Part shown: positions 1-6,688 of the stretch, piece after piece | Numbering within the stretch: position 1 is the first letter of the stretch | Layout of the letters: the number at the start of each line of letters is the position of its first letter | Assembly: GCA_031275075.1 (NCBI GenBank) | Contig: JAISPI010000002.1 | Coordinates: 1 to 21,318, forward strand | Direction: 5' to 3' | Origin: Burkholderiales bacterium | Lineage (GTDB): Bacteria > Pseudomonadota > Gammaproteobacteria > Burkholderiales > Casimicrobiaceae | DNA length: 21,318 nucleotides | Notes under the pieces: model-generated | What the model saw: only the letters and a program-made list of their open reading frames with translations | What the model was told of the DNA's origin: nothing | The model's database searches: none | Position numbers and translations under genes: made by a program

Positions 1-1836
1 ACGGAGGCCGCATTGGCGGCCGCACGCATGGGCGCGAAAACACTGCTTTTAACGCACAATCTTGAAACACTAGGACAAATGTCGTGCAATCCGTCGATTG
101 GTGGGATTGGCAAGGGGCATTTGGTCAAAGAAATTGATGCACTTGATGGTGTGATGGCGTTGGCGGCAGACGAGGCAGGCATCCAATTCCGCTTGTTGAA
201 TGCCAGTAAAGGTCCGGCGGTTCGCGCAACCCGGGCGCAGATAGATCGTGTTCTGTACCGTTCCGCCATCCGTAAGAGACTGGAAAATCAGTCAAATTTA
301 TCGTTATTCGCGCATGCGGCAGATGAGCTGATCGTTAAAAATGGCGAGGTTTGCGGTGTTGTAACGCAAATAGGTGTTGTCTTTGAGGCGGACACGGTGG
401 TGTTGACGACAGGCACCTTTCTTGCCGGATTGGCGCATGTCGGACTTTCCCATTATGAAGCAGGCCGCGCCGGAGACCCCGCCGCCAAACGGCTGGCAGA
501 GCAATTACGGGAACTGGAGCTGCCGGTAGGCCGGCTTAAAACCGGAACGCCGCCGCGGCTCGATGCCCGGACAATCGACTTTTCCATTCTCCAAGAGCAA
601 CCGGGCGATACGCCAACGCCGGTTTTCTCTTTCTTCGGCGACAAGGCGATGCACCCGCCGCAACTGCCGTGCTGGATAACGCACACCAACGCGCAGACTC
701 ACGAAATCATCCGCGGCGGACTTGACCGTTCGCCGCTCTATTCAGGCGTGATCACCAGTACCGGCCCGCGTTATTGTCCGTCGATCGAAGATAAAGTCGT
801 GCGGTTTTCGCATCGGGAGTCGCATCAAATCTTTCTTGAGCCGGAAGGGCTGCACACCCACGAGATCTATCCTAACGGTATTTCGACATCGCTGCCTTTT
901 GATATTCAGCTCGCTCTGGTGCGCTCGATAAAGGGATGTGAGCGCGCGCACATTTTGCGCCCGGGTTACGCCATCGAATACGATTACGTTGACCCGCGTG
1001 CGCTGAAAAGCACGTTGGAGGTCAAAGCATTGCCGGGACTGTTTCTGGCGGGTCAGATCAACGGGACGACGGGCTACGAAGAAGCGGCGGCGCTGGGATT
1101 GCTGGCGGGAATCAACGCCGTCCGTAAAACGCGAGGCGAGGAGGGCTGGCGCCCGTCGCGCGACGAGGGCTATTTGGGCGTGATGGTTGACGACCTGATC
1201 ACGCGCGGCGTTACCGAGCCGTACCGGATGTTCACTTCACGCGCCGAATACCGGCTGCAACTGCGCGAAGACAATGCCGATATGCGGTTGACCGAACAAG
1301 GGCGAAAACTCGGCGTTGTTGGTGATGTGCGCTGGGATGCGTTCGCCCGTAAGCGCGACGCCGTGGCGGCGGAGCTTGAAAGGCTCAAATCAACCAGGAT
1401 CAACCCCAAGACTGCGGCGCGACTCGAATCCGAAAAGCTTTTTGGGCAAGCATTAGAACGAGAGTATGTGCTTGCTGACTTATTGCGGCGCCCGGGGATC
1501 ACCCACGCGGCGCTGACCTCGTGGTCGGCGCCGTTGCTGACGGACGGCGAACCCGCAGACGTTCCCACAGATGTTGCCGAGCAGGTTGAAATCAGCCTCA
1601 AGTACGAAGGCTATATAGCACGGCAGCAAGAAGAAATCCGCCGCGCCCGGACGCAAGAGGACGCCCGTCTTCCCGCCGACCTCGATTACCGCGATGTGCG
1701 CGGGTTGTCGAGCGAAGTTTGCCAAAAACTCAACGCTCACAAACCGGAAACCGTCGGCCAGGCATCACGAATCTCTGGTGTAACGCCGGCGGCCATTTCG
1801 CTGCTGTTGGTGCACTTGAAACGGTTGCGGGGGTGA
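1..1836 (+). CDS. mnmG: tRNA uridine-5-carboxymethylaminomethyl modification enzyme MnmG (GidA), 5' end cut by window
   Basis: FAD-dependent enzyme that works with MnmE to place the (carboxymethyl)aminomethyl group on C5 of the wobble uridine of certain tRNAs, in the cytoplasm. The reading frame is open from base 1 and begins inside the conserved N-terminal dinucleotide-binding region (TEAALAAARMG), so only about the first 20 residues are missing. Family hallmarks seen are CNPSIGGIGKGHLVKEIDALDG near the start, the FAD-contact stretch NGTTGYEEAAALGLLAGIN in the middle, and GVMVDDLITRGVTEPYRMFTSRAEYRLQLR about 200 residues before the end. The C-terminal helical domain ends at a TGA (1834-1836). 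The visible part is 611 residues, so the whole protein would be near the usual 630. rsmG normally follows directly; here another gene intervenes. Confidence 0.97.
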   Translation, partial: TEAALAAARMGAKTLLLTHNLETLGQMSCNPSIGGIGKGHLVKEIDALDGVMALAADEAGIQFRLLNASKGPAVRATRAQIDRVLYRSAIRKRLENQSNLSLFAHAADELIVKNGEVCGVVTQIGVVFEADTVVLTTGTFLAGLAHVGLSHYEAGRAGDPAAKRLAEQLRELELPVGRLKTGTPPRLDARTIDFSILQEQPGDTPTPVFSFFGDKAMHPPQLPCWITHTNAQTHEIIRGGLDRSPLYSGVITSTGPRYCPSIEDKVVRFSHRESHQIFLEPEGLHTHEIYPNGISTSLPFDIQLALVRSIKGCERAHILRPGYAIEYDYVDPRALKSTLEVKALPGLFLAGQINGTTGYEEAAALGLLAGINAVRKTRGEEGWRPSRDEGYLGVMVDDLITRGVTEPYRMFTSRAEYRLQLREDNADMRLTEQGRKLGVVGDVRWDAFARKRDAVAAELERLKSTRINPKTAARLESEKLFGQALEREYVLADLLRRPGITHAALTSWSAPLLTDGEPADVPTDVAEQVEISLKYEGYIARQQEEIRRARTQEDARLPADLDYRDVRGLSSEVCQKLNAHKPETVGQASRISGVTPAAISLLLVHLKRLRG

Positions 1837-1891
1837 GGGAAGCGTTTACACTGTCATTGGCAAAGCATCGTTTTTGGAGTCGGGTGAGCAG

Positions 1892-3043
1892 ATGATGGAA
1901 AATTCTCAGGAAGCATGGTCGGCGTTCGACGATAGAGATAAGGACAAGCGAGCAGAGTATCGCTTTGTTTACAATCGAGCGGAGATCAGGAAAGGAATCA
2001 TTTATTTTTTGGTTTTTTTCTTGATCCTGTTGATAACGTTCTCCGGAATCTATTTCTATTTTCCCCAAGCCGCAGGAGAAATTTTCAAAAAGAAGATTTT
2101 TATCTTCTATGTTTTTGTGGTGACAACGATTCCGTTTGCTTTTCTCTGGCTTTGCCTTCCTCGACTTAGCATCACCCTTAATCAAGAAGGCATGATTTGT
2201 GCAGGATTCTGGTTCATCCGAATGCCGCGCCGTTGTGCATGGAACGAGCTTTCGCAAATACGCGTTAACACGTTATCGACAAAACTGTTGGGACGCGCAA
2301 AGATTGTCGTGCGGCAGCTCATTTTTATACACCGCTTTGGCAGACAATACATTTTGCCCATCAGCAATCGTAAGAATACGATTTATGTTGGTGTTGGACA
2401 CTCTTTATCGCTGGAAGAGGCGCTTGAAAAATTTGTGGGGCCCGTTGAGCCTCTTAGCGATGAAGACAAGGAAAAAATTCCAGCGCTGGCCGCGTTTGTC
2501 GATTTAGGTAAAGAAGTGGGACATGTCGCTTACGTTGCGGTAGGTCTGGTGGCGTTCGCGGCTATTCTAGGAGCTTTGCCGAATCGGCCGTTTTTGTTGG
2601 ACGATGCTATTAAAACGCCACTTTATTGGATCTTAGGATTGAGCGCGGGAGCGATAGCCTGTTGGTACATGCGGCGAATCAAACAAAAAGCAATCATGCT
2701 TATTCCGGCGCTTCTTTTGGCTGGCGTCGTAGCGTTTTTGGTCATTCCTCTCGCAAGCCGTTTGCCCTTGTGGTTGGGGAAAGAGGAGCGTATGGCTTTC
2801 GTGGTCGTCGAAGAAGATCAGGAGGAGCAGCGCTGGCAGGCAACGACGGATTCCGGGTTGGTTTTTTCGCTCCGCGTTCGGCCGGAGAGGCGAATTTATA
2901 AAGAGGTGGGAACGGAGCGAGTGATGACGCTTTATCGAGGGCCGGGGTCGTTAAATGCGCTTCCTGAACACGAATACCGAGCGTTGTTCCACGAGCGTCG
3001 GCGAACAAAGGCAGATCGACAAAAGAGCAGAACCCCTGAATGA
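1892..3043 (+). CDS. Unrecognised multi-pass membrane protein with a possible PH-like domain
   Basis: I do not recognise this protein (383 residues from ATG 1892). Two hydrophobic segments lie near the N-terminus (about residues 30-55 and 70-95). A hydrophilic stretch of ~110 residues follows. Its pattern (ITLNQEGMI, then CAWNELSQIRV) resembles bacterial PH-like domains that follow paired membrane helices; this is inference. Three more hydrophobic segments follow at about 210-300, then a charged C-terminal tail ending in a basic stretch. Start choice: a TTG at 1874 also opens the frame, but GGTGAG at 1883-1888 sits well placed before the tandem ATGs at 1892/1895. The gene is visibly richer in A/T (runs of T in the first membrane segment) than its neighbours. 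It separates mnmG from rsmG, which are usually adjacent. Its stop lies 4 bases before the preferred rsmG start, so the two may be translationally coupled. Confidence 0.75.
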   Translation: MMENSQEAWSAFDDRDKDKRAEYRFVYNRAEIRKGIIYFLVFFLILLITFSGIYFYFPQAAGEIFKKKIFIFYVFVVTTIPFAFLWLCLPRLSITLNQEGMICAGFWFIRMPRRCAWNELSQIRVNTLSTKLLGRAKIVVRQLIFIHRFGRQYILPISNRKNTIYVGVGHSLSLEEALEKFVGPVEPLSDEDKEKIPALAAFVDLGKEVGHVAYVAVGLVAFAAILGALPNRPFLLDDAIKTPLYWILGLSAGAIACWYMRRIKQKAIMLIPALLLAGVVAFLVIPLASRLPLWLGKEERMAFVVVEEDQEEQRWQATTDSGLVFSLRVRPERRIYKEVGTERVMTLYRGPGSLNALPEHEYRALFHERRRTKADRQKSRTPE

Positions 3044-3047
3044 TAAA

Positions 3048-3755
3048 ATGCGCCGCTTTCTCGGATCGCCCATGCCTGCTCACGCCCCCTCTTTAGCTCT
3101 TTCGCTAAACCATCGGCTCGACGCGCTGGGCGTTGCGCTGCCGGAAGGGATCGCCGAGAAGGTGCAGGCGTATCTGGCGCTGCTGCAAAAATGGAACCAA
3201 ACGTACAACCTGACCGCGATCCGCGACCCCGAGCAGATGTTGACGCACCATGTGCTCGACGCGCTGGCGATTGTTCCGGCGCTTGATCGGGTGCTGGCCG
3301 GTCGACCAACGCCACAGATACTCGATGTCGGTTCCGGCGGCGGCATTCCCGGGCTGATGCTGGCGCTGGCGCGACCAAGCTGGCAGGTGACGATGGTCGA
3401 TGCGGTGCAGAAAAAAATGGCGTTTGTCGCCCAAGTGATCGCGGAATTGCGGGTTTCCAATGCGCTGGCGCTGGCGGCGCGGGTCGAATCATTGCAGGCG
3501 GGAGCGCGGGTTCCGCCGATGCGTTATGATCTGGCCGTTTCTCGCGCTTTTTCTGATCTTGCCGCTTTCGTTGCGGGCAGCCGGCATCTGCTGGCGCCCC
3601 ACGGAGTTTGGGCGGCGATGAAGGGAGCGGTGCCGGAGACGGAGATCGCGGCGTTGCCCACGGACATTGCGGTTCGTGCGGTGGAGGTGCTGGCCGTTCC
3701 CGGCCTCGATGCCCGCCGTCATTTGATTTTGCTGGAGCATGCGCATGGCCAATGA
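3048..3755 (+). CDS. rsmG: 16S rRNA (guanine-527-N7)-methyltransferase RsmG (GidB)
   Basis: SAM-dependent methyltransferase that modifies G527 of 16S rRNA in the 30S subunit. The product is 235 residues from ATG 3048, close to the usual ~210. The SAM-binding glycine loop LDVGSGGGIPG is at about residues 92-102. The upstream family signature KWNQTYNLTAIRDPEQMLTHH and the later SRAFSDLAAFV are both clear. The frame is open further upstream (to ATG 2955), but that part overlaps the preceding gene and has no family character. The start is therefore 3048, 4 bases after the previous stop, or possibly 3072, which would give 227 residues. No strong ribosome-binding site precedes either start, consistent with coupling to the upstream gene. 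The 3' end overlaps parA by 11 bases. Confidence 0.95.
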   Translation: MRRFLGSPMPAHAPSLALSLNHRLDALGVALPEGIAEKVQAYLALLQKWNQTYNLTAIRDPEQMLTHHVLDALAIVPALDRVLAGRPTPQILDVGSGGGIPGLMLALARPSWQVTMVDAVQKKMAFVAQVIAELRVSNALALAARVESLQAGARVPPMRYDLAVSRAFSDLAAFVAGSRHLLAPHGVWAAMKGAVPETEIAALPTDIAVRAVEVLAVPGLDARRHLILLEHAHGQ

Positions 3756-4593
3756 ATTTCCTCGAATCATCGCTATCGCCAACCAGAAAGGGGGCGTTGG
3801 CAAAACGACGACGGCGGTAAACCTTGCCGCCAGTTTGCATGCGATGAAACAGCGGGTGTTGCTGATCGATCTCGACCCGCAAGGCAACGCGACCACCGGC
3901 GCGGGTCTCGACAAACGGCAGATGACCGACACGGTGTATCAGGTGTTGCTTGGCGAAAAGCGAATCATCGACGTTAGAGCGGTTTCGCCGACCGGCGGTT
4001 TTGATGTTGTTCCGGCGAACCGTGAACTGGCCGGCGCCGAGGTCGAGCTGGTGGAATTGCCCGACCGCGAAACGCGGCTGAAGGGCGCGCTGGCCGAAGC
4101 GTTGTCGCAAATGAGAACGGCGATTTCGGAAGTCACCGAAGAATACGATTTCATTTTGCTTGATTGCCCGCCATCGTTATCGCTGCTGACGTTGAACGGT
4201 CTTTGCGCTGCCGATTCGGTGTTGATCCCGATGCAGTGCGAGTACTACGCGCTTGAAGGCTTGTCCGATCTCGTTCAAACGCTGAAAAAAGTGCGTGCGC
4301 ACCTCAACCCGAAGCTGGAAATTGAAGGGTTATTGCGCACCATGTATGATCCCCGCAATACATTGTCGCAGAATGTTGCTGCCGAATTGGCGCGGCACTT
4401 CGGCCACAAGCTCTATCGAACAATTGTGCCGCGGAATGTGCGGCTGGCAGAAGCGCCATCGCACGGGATGCCGGTACTCAAGTTTGATCCGGCGTCGAAA
4501 GGAGCGCAAGCGTATTTGGCATTAGCCGGGGAAATGCTGCGACGGATTGAAGCGGCGGCGGACAATCATTCAGTGGCGGAGCAAGGAACATGA
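3745..4593 (+). CDS. parA: Chromosome-partitioning ATPase ParA (Soj family)
   Basis: Deviant-Walker ATPase that moves ParB-parS complexes over the nucleoid during chromosome segregation. From ATG 3745 the protein has 282 residues. The deviant Walker A KGGVGKTT is at residues 15-22, the DPQGN switch motif at 44-48, and the Walker B strand FILLDCPPS ends near Asp140. The tail APSHGMPVLKFDPASKGAQAY is typical of the chromosomal Soj group. Start choice: ATG 3739 is possible, but GGAG at 3734-3737 is 7 bases before ATG 3745 and only 1 base before 3739. It overlaps rsmG by 11 bases and parB by 4, so rsmG-parA-parB is almost certainly one transcript. Confidence 0.97.
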   Translation: MANEFPRIIAIANQKGGVGKTTTAVNLAASLHAMKQRVLLIDLDPQGNATTGAGLDKRQMTDTVYQVLLGEKRIIDVRAVSPTGGFDVVPANRELAGAEVELVELPDRETRLKGALAEALSQMRTAISEVTEEYDFILLDCPPSLSLLTLNGLCAADSVLIPMQCEYYALEGLSDLVQTLKKVRAHLNPKLEIEGLLRTMYDPRNTLSQNVAAELARHFGHKLYRTIVPRNVRLAEAPSHGMPVLKFDPASKGAQAYLALAGEMLRRIEAAADNHSVAEQGT

Positions 4594-5438
4594 TACGACC
4601 CAAAGGACTAGGCCGCGGACTTGATGCGTTGCTTCCGTCGGGAGGCGAAACCGAAAACACGGCGGCGTCAGAACTGCAAGCGGTGGCAATCACGCGGTTG
4701 CAACCGGGCAAATACCAGCCGCGCACGCGGATGGACGAAACATCGCTTGACGAACTGGCGCAATCCATTCGTGAGCAAGGGTTGGTGCAGCCGATTCTGG
4801 TGCGCGCGGTTAGCGACAGCCGTTATGAAATCATTGCGGGTGAGCGGCGCTGGCGCGCGGCACAACGCGCCGGACTGAAAGAGGTGCCGGTGCTGGTCAA
4901 GACGATTCCTGATCAGACGGCGCTGGCTTGGGCGTTGATCGAAAACATTCAACGCGAAAACCTGAATCCGCTCGAAGAAGCGCAAGGGCTGCAACGCTTG
5001 ATCGGCGAATTTTCATTGACGCATGAAGACGCGGCCAAGGCCGTTGGCCGTTCGCGCAGCGCCGTCACCAATTTGTTGCGGCTGTTGCAGTTGTCGGAAC
5101 CGGTGCAGGCGTATCTGAACGATGGCGCGTTGGAAATGGGACATGCGCGGGCGCTGTTGGGATTGCCGAACGGACAGCAGGCGATGGCGGCGTCGCGTAT
5201 CGTCGAAAAAGGGATGAGCGTGCGCGAGGCCGAGCGGTTGGTACACACGATGCAGCGTGTACCGGTCAAGAAAAAAGCGCCGCCGCGAGACGCTGACCTT
5301 GCCATGCTCGAAACGGCGTTGTCGGAGCATCTTGGCGCCAAAGTGCAGATCGAAACCGGCAAGAAAGGCTCGGGCAAACTGATCATCCATTATTCGAGCC
5401 TCGATACGCTGGACGGGATTCTGGAAAAACTGCGTTGA
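4590..5438 (+). CDS. parB: Chromosome-partitioning protein ParB (Spo0J family)
   Basis: DNA-binding, CTP-dependent clamp that loads at parS sites and is moved by ParA. The protein has 282 residues. The N-terminus KGLGRGLDALL is the ParA-stimulating segment typical of the family. The CTPase/ParB box contains GERRWRAAQRAG (residues 84-95) and ENIQRENLNPLEEA (118-131). The helix-turn-helix follows (THEDAAKAVGRSRSAVTNLL, about 144-163), then a short C-terminal dimerisation domain. The start ATG overlaps the parA stop (ATGA at 4590-4593), a standard coupling junction. I looked for a 16-bp parS palindrome in the window and saw no good match, so the sites are probably elsewhere nearby. Confidence 0.97.
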   Translation: MIRPKGLGRGLDALLPSGGETENTAASELQAVAITRLQPGKYQPRTRMDETSLDELAQSIREQGLVQPILVRAVSDSRYEIIAGERRWRAAQRAGLKEVPVLVKTIPDQTALAWALIENIQRENLNPLEEAQGLQRLIGEFSLTHEDAAKAVGRSRSAVTNLLRLLQLSEPVQAYLNDGALEMGHARALLGLPNGQQAMAASRIVEKGMSVREAERLVHTMQRVPVKKKAPPRDADLAMLETALSEHLGAKVQIETGKKGSGKLIIHYSSLDTLDGILEKLR

Positions 5439-5457
5439 CGAAAAAGGCAGGAAAAAA

Positions 5458-5715
5458 ATGAACGAAACAAAAAACACAGAATCGGTACATGGCCATGAAG
5501 TAATGCAGATGATGATCGCTTCGGGCAAAACCTGGACGCGCGAAAGCCTGATCGAGGCGATTCATCAGAAATTTGGAGCAACCGCGTGTTTTTATACCTG
5601 TTCGTGCGACAACATGACCGCAGCCGAGCTGATGGATTTTCTTGAGGCGCGCGGTAAATTCGTGCCGCGCGGCGACGGATTCACGACCGACGAGAGCCTC
5701 GTTTGCAATCATTGA
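5458..5715 (+). CDS. YecH-family (DUF2492) small putative metal-binding protein
   Basis: The 85-residue protein matches my recollection of E. coli YecH along its length: VHGHEVMQMMIASG near the N-terminus, then IHQKFGATACFYTCS, then MTAAELMDFLEARGKFVP and a final DESLVCNH. Conserved Cys and His residues (HGH at the start, CxxxxCSC in the middle, CNH at the end) are the likely metal ligands. The biological role of the family is not established. No signal peptide is seen, so it is probably cytoplasmic. A ribosome-binding site AGGA at 5449-5452 lies 5 bases before the ATG, and the gene begins 19 bases after parB, so it may be read from the par transcript. The final codons abut an intergenic repeat that begins near 5746. 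Confidence 0.85.
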   Translation: MNETKNTESVHGHEVMQMMIASGKTWTRESLIEAIHQKFGATACFYTCSCDNMTAAELMDFLEARGKFVPRGDGFTTDESLVCNH

Positions 5716-5745
5716 GCCTCCGCGCGTCGGAAATCAAAGAGCGGC

Positions 5746-5824
5746 GTCATTGCGAAGAACGAAGTGATGAAGCAATCCAGCAGCGTATTTTTGGATTGCT
5801 TCGGGCTATTGCCCTCGCAATGAC
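5746..5824. repeat. Imperfect inverted repeat of the dispersed intergenic palindrome type
   Basis: The left arm at 5746-5778 begins GTCATTGCGA and ends AGCAATCC. The right arm at 5793-5824 begins GGATTGCTTC and ends CTCGCAATGAC, the reverse complement of the left arm apart from internal differences. This CATTGCGA...GCAATCC palindrome is a very common non-coding intergenic repeat in proteobacterial genomes, often mis-translated as RHCEERSDEAIQ. It lies between the YecH-like gene and the DUF3617 gene and would form a long stem in RNA. Confidence 0.8.
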
Positions 5825-5884
5825 GGAAAGTTCTCATTTTGGATTGCTTCGGGCTATTGCCCTCGCAATGACGGAAAGTTCTCA
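5789..5884. repeat. Perfect 48-bp tandem duplication of the repeat right arm
   Basis: Two copies (5789-5836 and 5837-5884) are identical over 48 bases. Each begins TTTTGGATTGCTTCGGGC and ends GGAAAGTTCTCA. Each contains one arm of the dispersed palindrome plus ~17 bases of flanking sequence. The perfect identity suggests recent duplication by slippage or unequal recombination. The short open frame across it encodes only the repeat and is not a gene. Confidence 0.92.
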
Positions 5885-5923
5885 TTCTGGCGGGAGGGCG
5901 CAAAACGCAATCGACATTTTCCG

Positions 5924-5943
5924 GCACATGGAATACCATGTGC
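5924..5943. promoter_or_regulatory. Perfect palindrome upstream of the DUF3617 gene (possible operator or 5' hairpin)
   Basis: GCACATGG (5924-5931) and CCATGTGC (5936-5943) are exact inverted repeats around AATA. The site is 40 bases upstream of the ATG at 5984 and before its ribosome-binding site. It could bind a dimeric regulator, or form a stem at the 5' end of the mRNA. I could not place a convincing promoter relative to it. Confidence 0.45.
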
Positions 5944-5983
5944 GCATAGCTGAATTTTTTGTACTTTCAGAGGAGTAAGAAAC

Positions 5984-6430
5984 ATGCGCGTCCAACAAGG
6001 GGTAATCGTTTTTCTTCTGTCAGGTTTTTTCGCTGTTTCTGCTGCCGCGTTTGATATCAAGCCCGGCGAGTGGGAAATGGAAACGAAAATAAGCGGCGGC
6101 CCTCCCGGCATGGTCATGCCGAAAATAAAAGTCTGCATTGCCCCCGAGCAGGCCAAAGCCGAAAACATGAACAAGATGCCGAAAGAGTGCAAGGTGAACT
6201 TCACCGAGAAAAAAAGCAATTTGGTTTCCTATGAGGCGGTCTGTGACGGACAGGGCGGGAAAACGGAAATCAAAGGGACGGTTAAAAAAGTCAGCGATGG
6301 CGAAATCGTAACGGACGTTGCGATGACCATGCATGACGGAGGGCAGAAGCGTACGCATCAAACAACAACGAGACAAAAATACATCGGCCCGACCTGTAGT
6401 AAAGAGGCCATGCCGAGCGGCGCACGTTAA
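5984..6430 (+). CDS. Secreted DUF3617-family protein
   Basis: The 148-residue protein has a clear signal peptide: MR start, hydrophobic core VIVFLLSGFFAVSAAA, probable cleavage near residue 22. The mature part opens with FDIKPGEWEMETK, the hallmark of DUF3617 proteins, whose function is unknown. The mature part has four Cys (in VCIAPEQ, KECKV, AVCDGQ and PTCSKE), which could form two disulfides in the periplasm. A strong ribosome-binding site AGGAG (5971-5975) sits 8 bases before the ATG. It is probably transcribed alone: repeats lie on its 5' side and a hairpin cluster on its 3' side. A perfect 20-bp palindrome just upstream may control it. Confidence 0.85.
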   Translation: MRVQQGVIVFLLSGFFAVSAAAFDIKPGEWEMETKISGGPPGMVMPKIKVCIAPEQAKAENMNKMPKECKVNFTEKKSNLVSYEAVCDGQGGKTEIKGTVKKVSDGEIVTDVAMTMHDGGQKRTHQTTTRQKYIGPTCSKEAMPSGAR

Positions 6431-6465
6431 ATAAGCCGTTTTCCGCGTGAAGTTGCCCCGGCTTG

Positions 6466-6528
6466 CCCCCTTTTATCAAAGGGGGTGGCCGCCGAAGGCG
6501 GACGGGGGCTTGTCTCCCACAAGGGGAG
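6466..6528. repeat. Cluster of three adjacent hairpins (REP-like intergenic element)
   Basis: Three stems follow one another: CCCCCTTT (6466-6473) with AAAGGGGG (6478-6485); CCGCC (6489-6493) with GGCGG (6497-6501); CTCCC (6514-6518) with GGGAG (6524-6528). The surrounding sequence, which translates on the minus strand to PPPLIKGG, is typical of dispersed non-coding repeats. It lies 36 bases after the DUF3617 stop and may stabilise or end that transcript, although no T-run follows. The rest of the 6431-6688 gap holds an A/T-only tract at about 6596-6613 (alternating TA) and no gene. Confidence 0.6.
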
Positions 6529-6688
6529 AGCGGTGAAAACAAGCCAAAGGCGCAAAGTTAGACAAAACCGCGCCGGCGGCGGTAAGCAAAAGCGTAAAAA
6601 AATATATATATAAGATTTCTTTCCTGTTTTGTATTATGCTGCTGCCGGTTGTCCCCGGTGTTGGGATGAACGGTTCAGAGATGCAGTG

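Noticed and set aside
2985..3000. Possible parS site (TGTTCCACGAGCGTCG)
   Set aside because: Only the left half resembles the parS consensus; the right half does not, and the palindrome is lost.
2932..4110. 392-codon minus-strand frame across rsmG and parA
   Set aside because: It lies opposite two well-recognised genes, is rich in Pro/Arg/Ala from antisense GC-rich codons, and shows no domain pattern.
5789..5884. Possible CRISPR array
   Set aside because: There are only two directly abutting identical units with no spacers and no cas genes; it is a simple tandem duplication.
5703..5978. 91-codon plus frame after the YecH-like gene
   Set aside because: It encodes only the intergenic repeat (RHCEERSDEAIQ and the duplicated GLLRAIALAMTESSH) and is a known type of spurious gene call.
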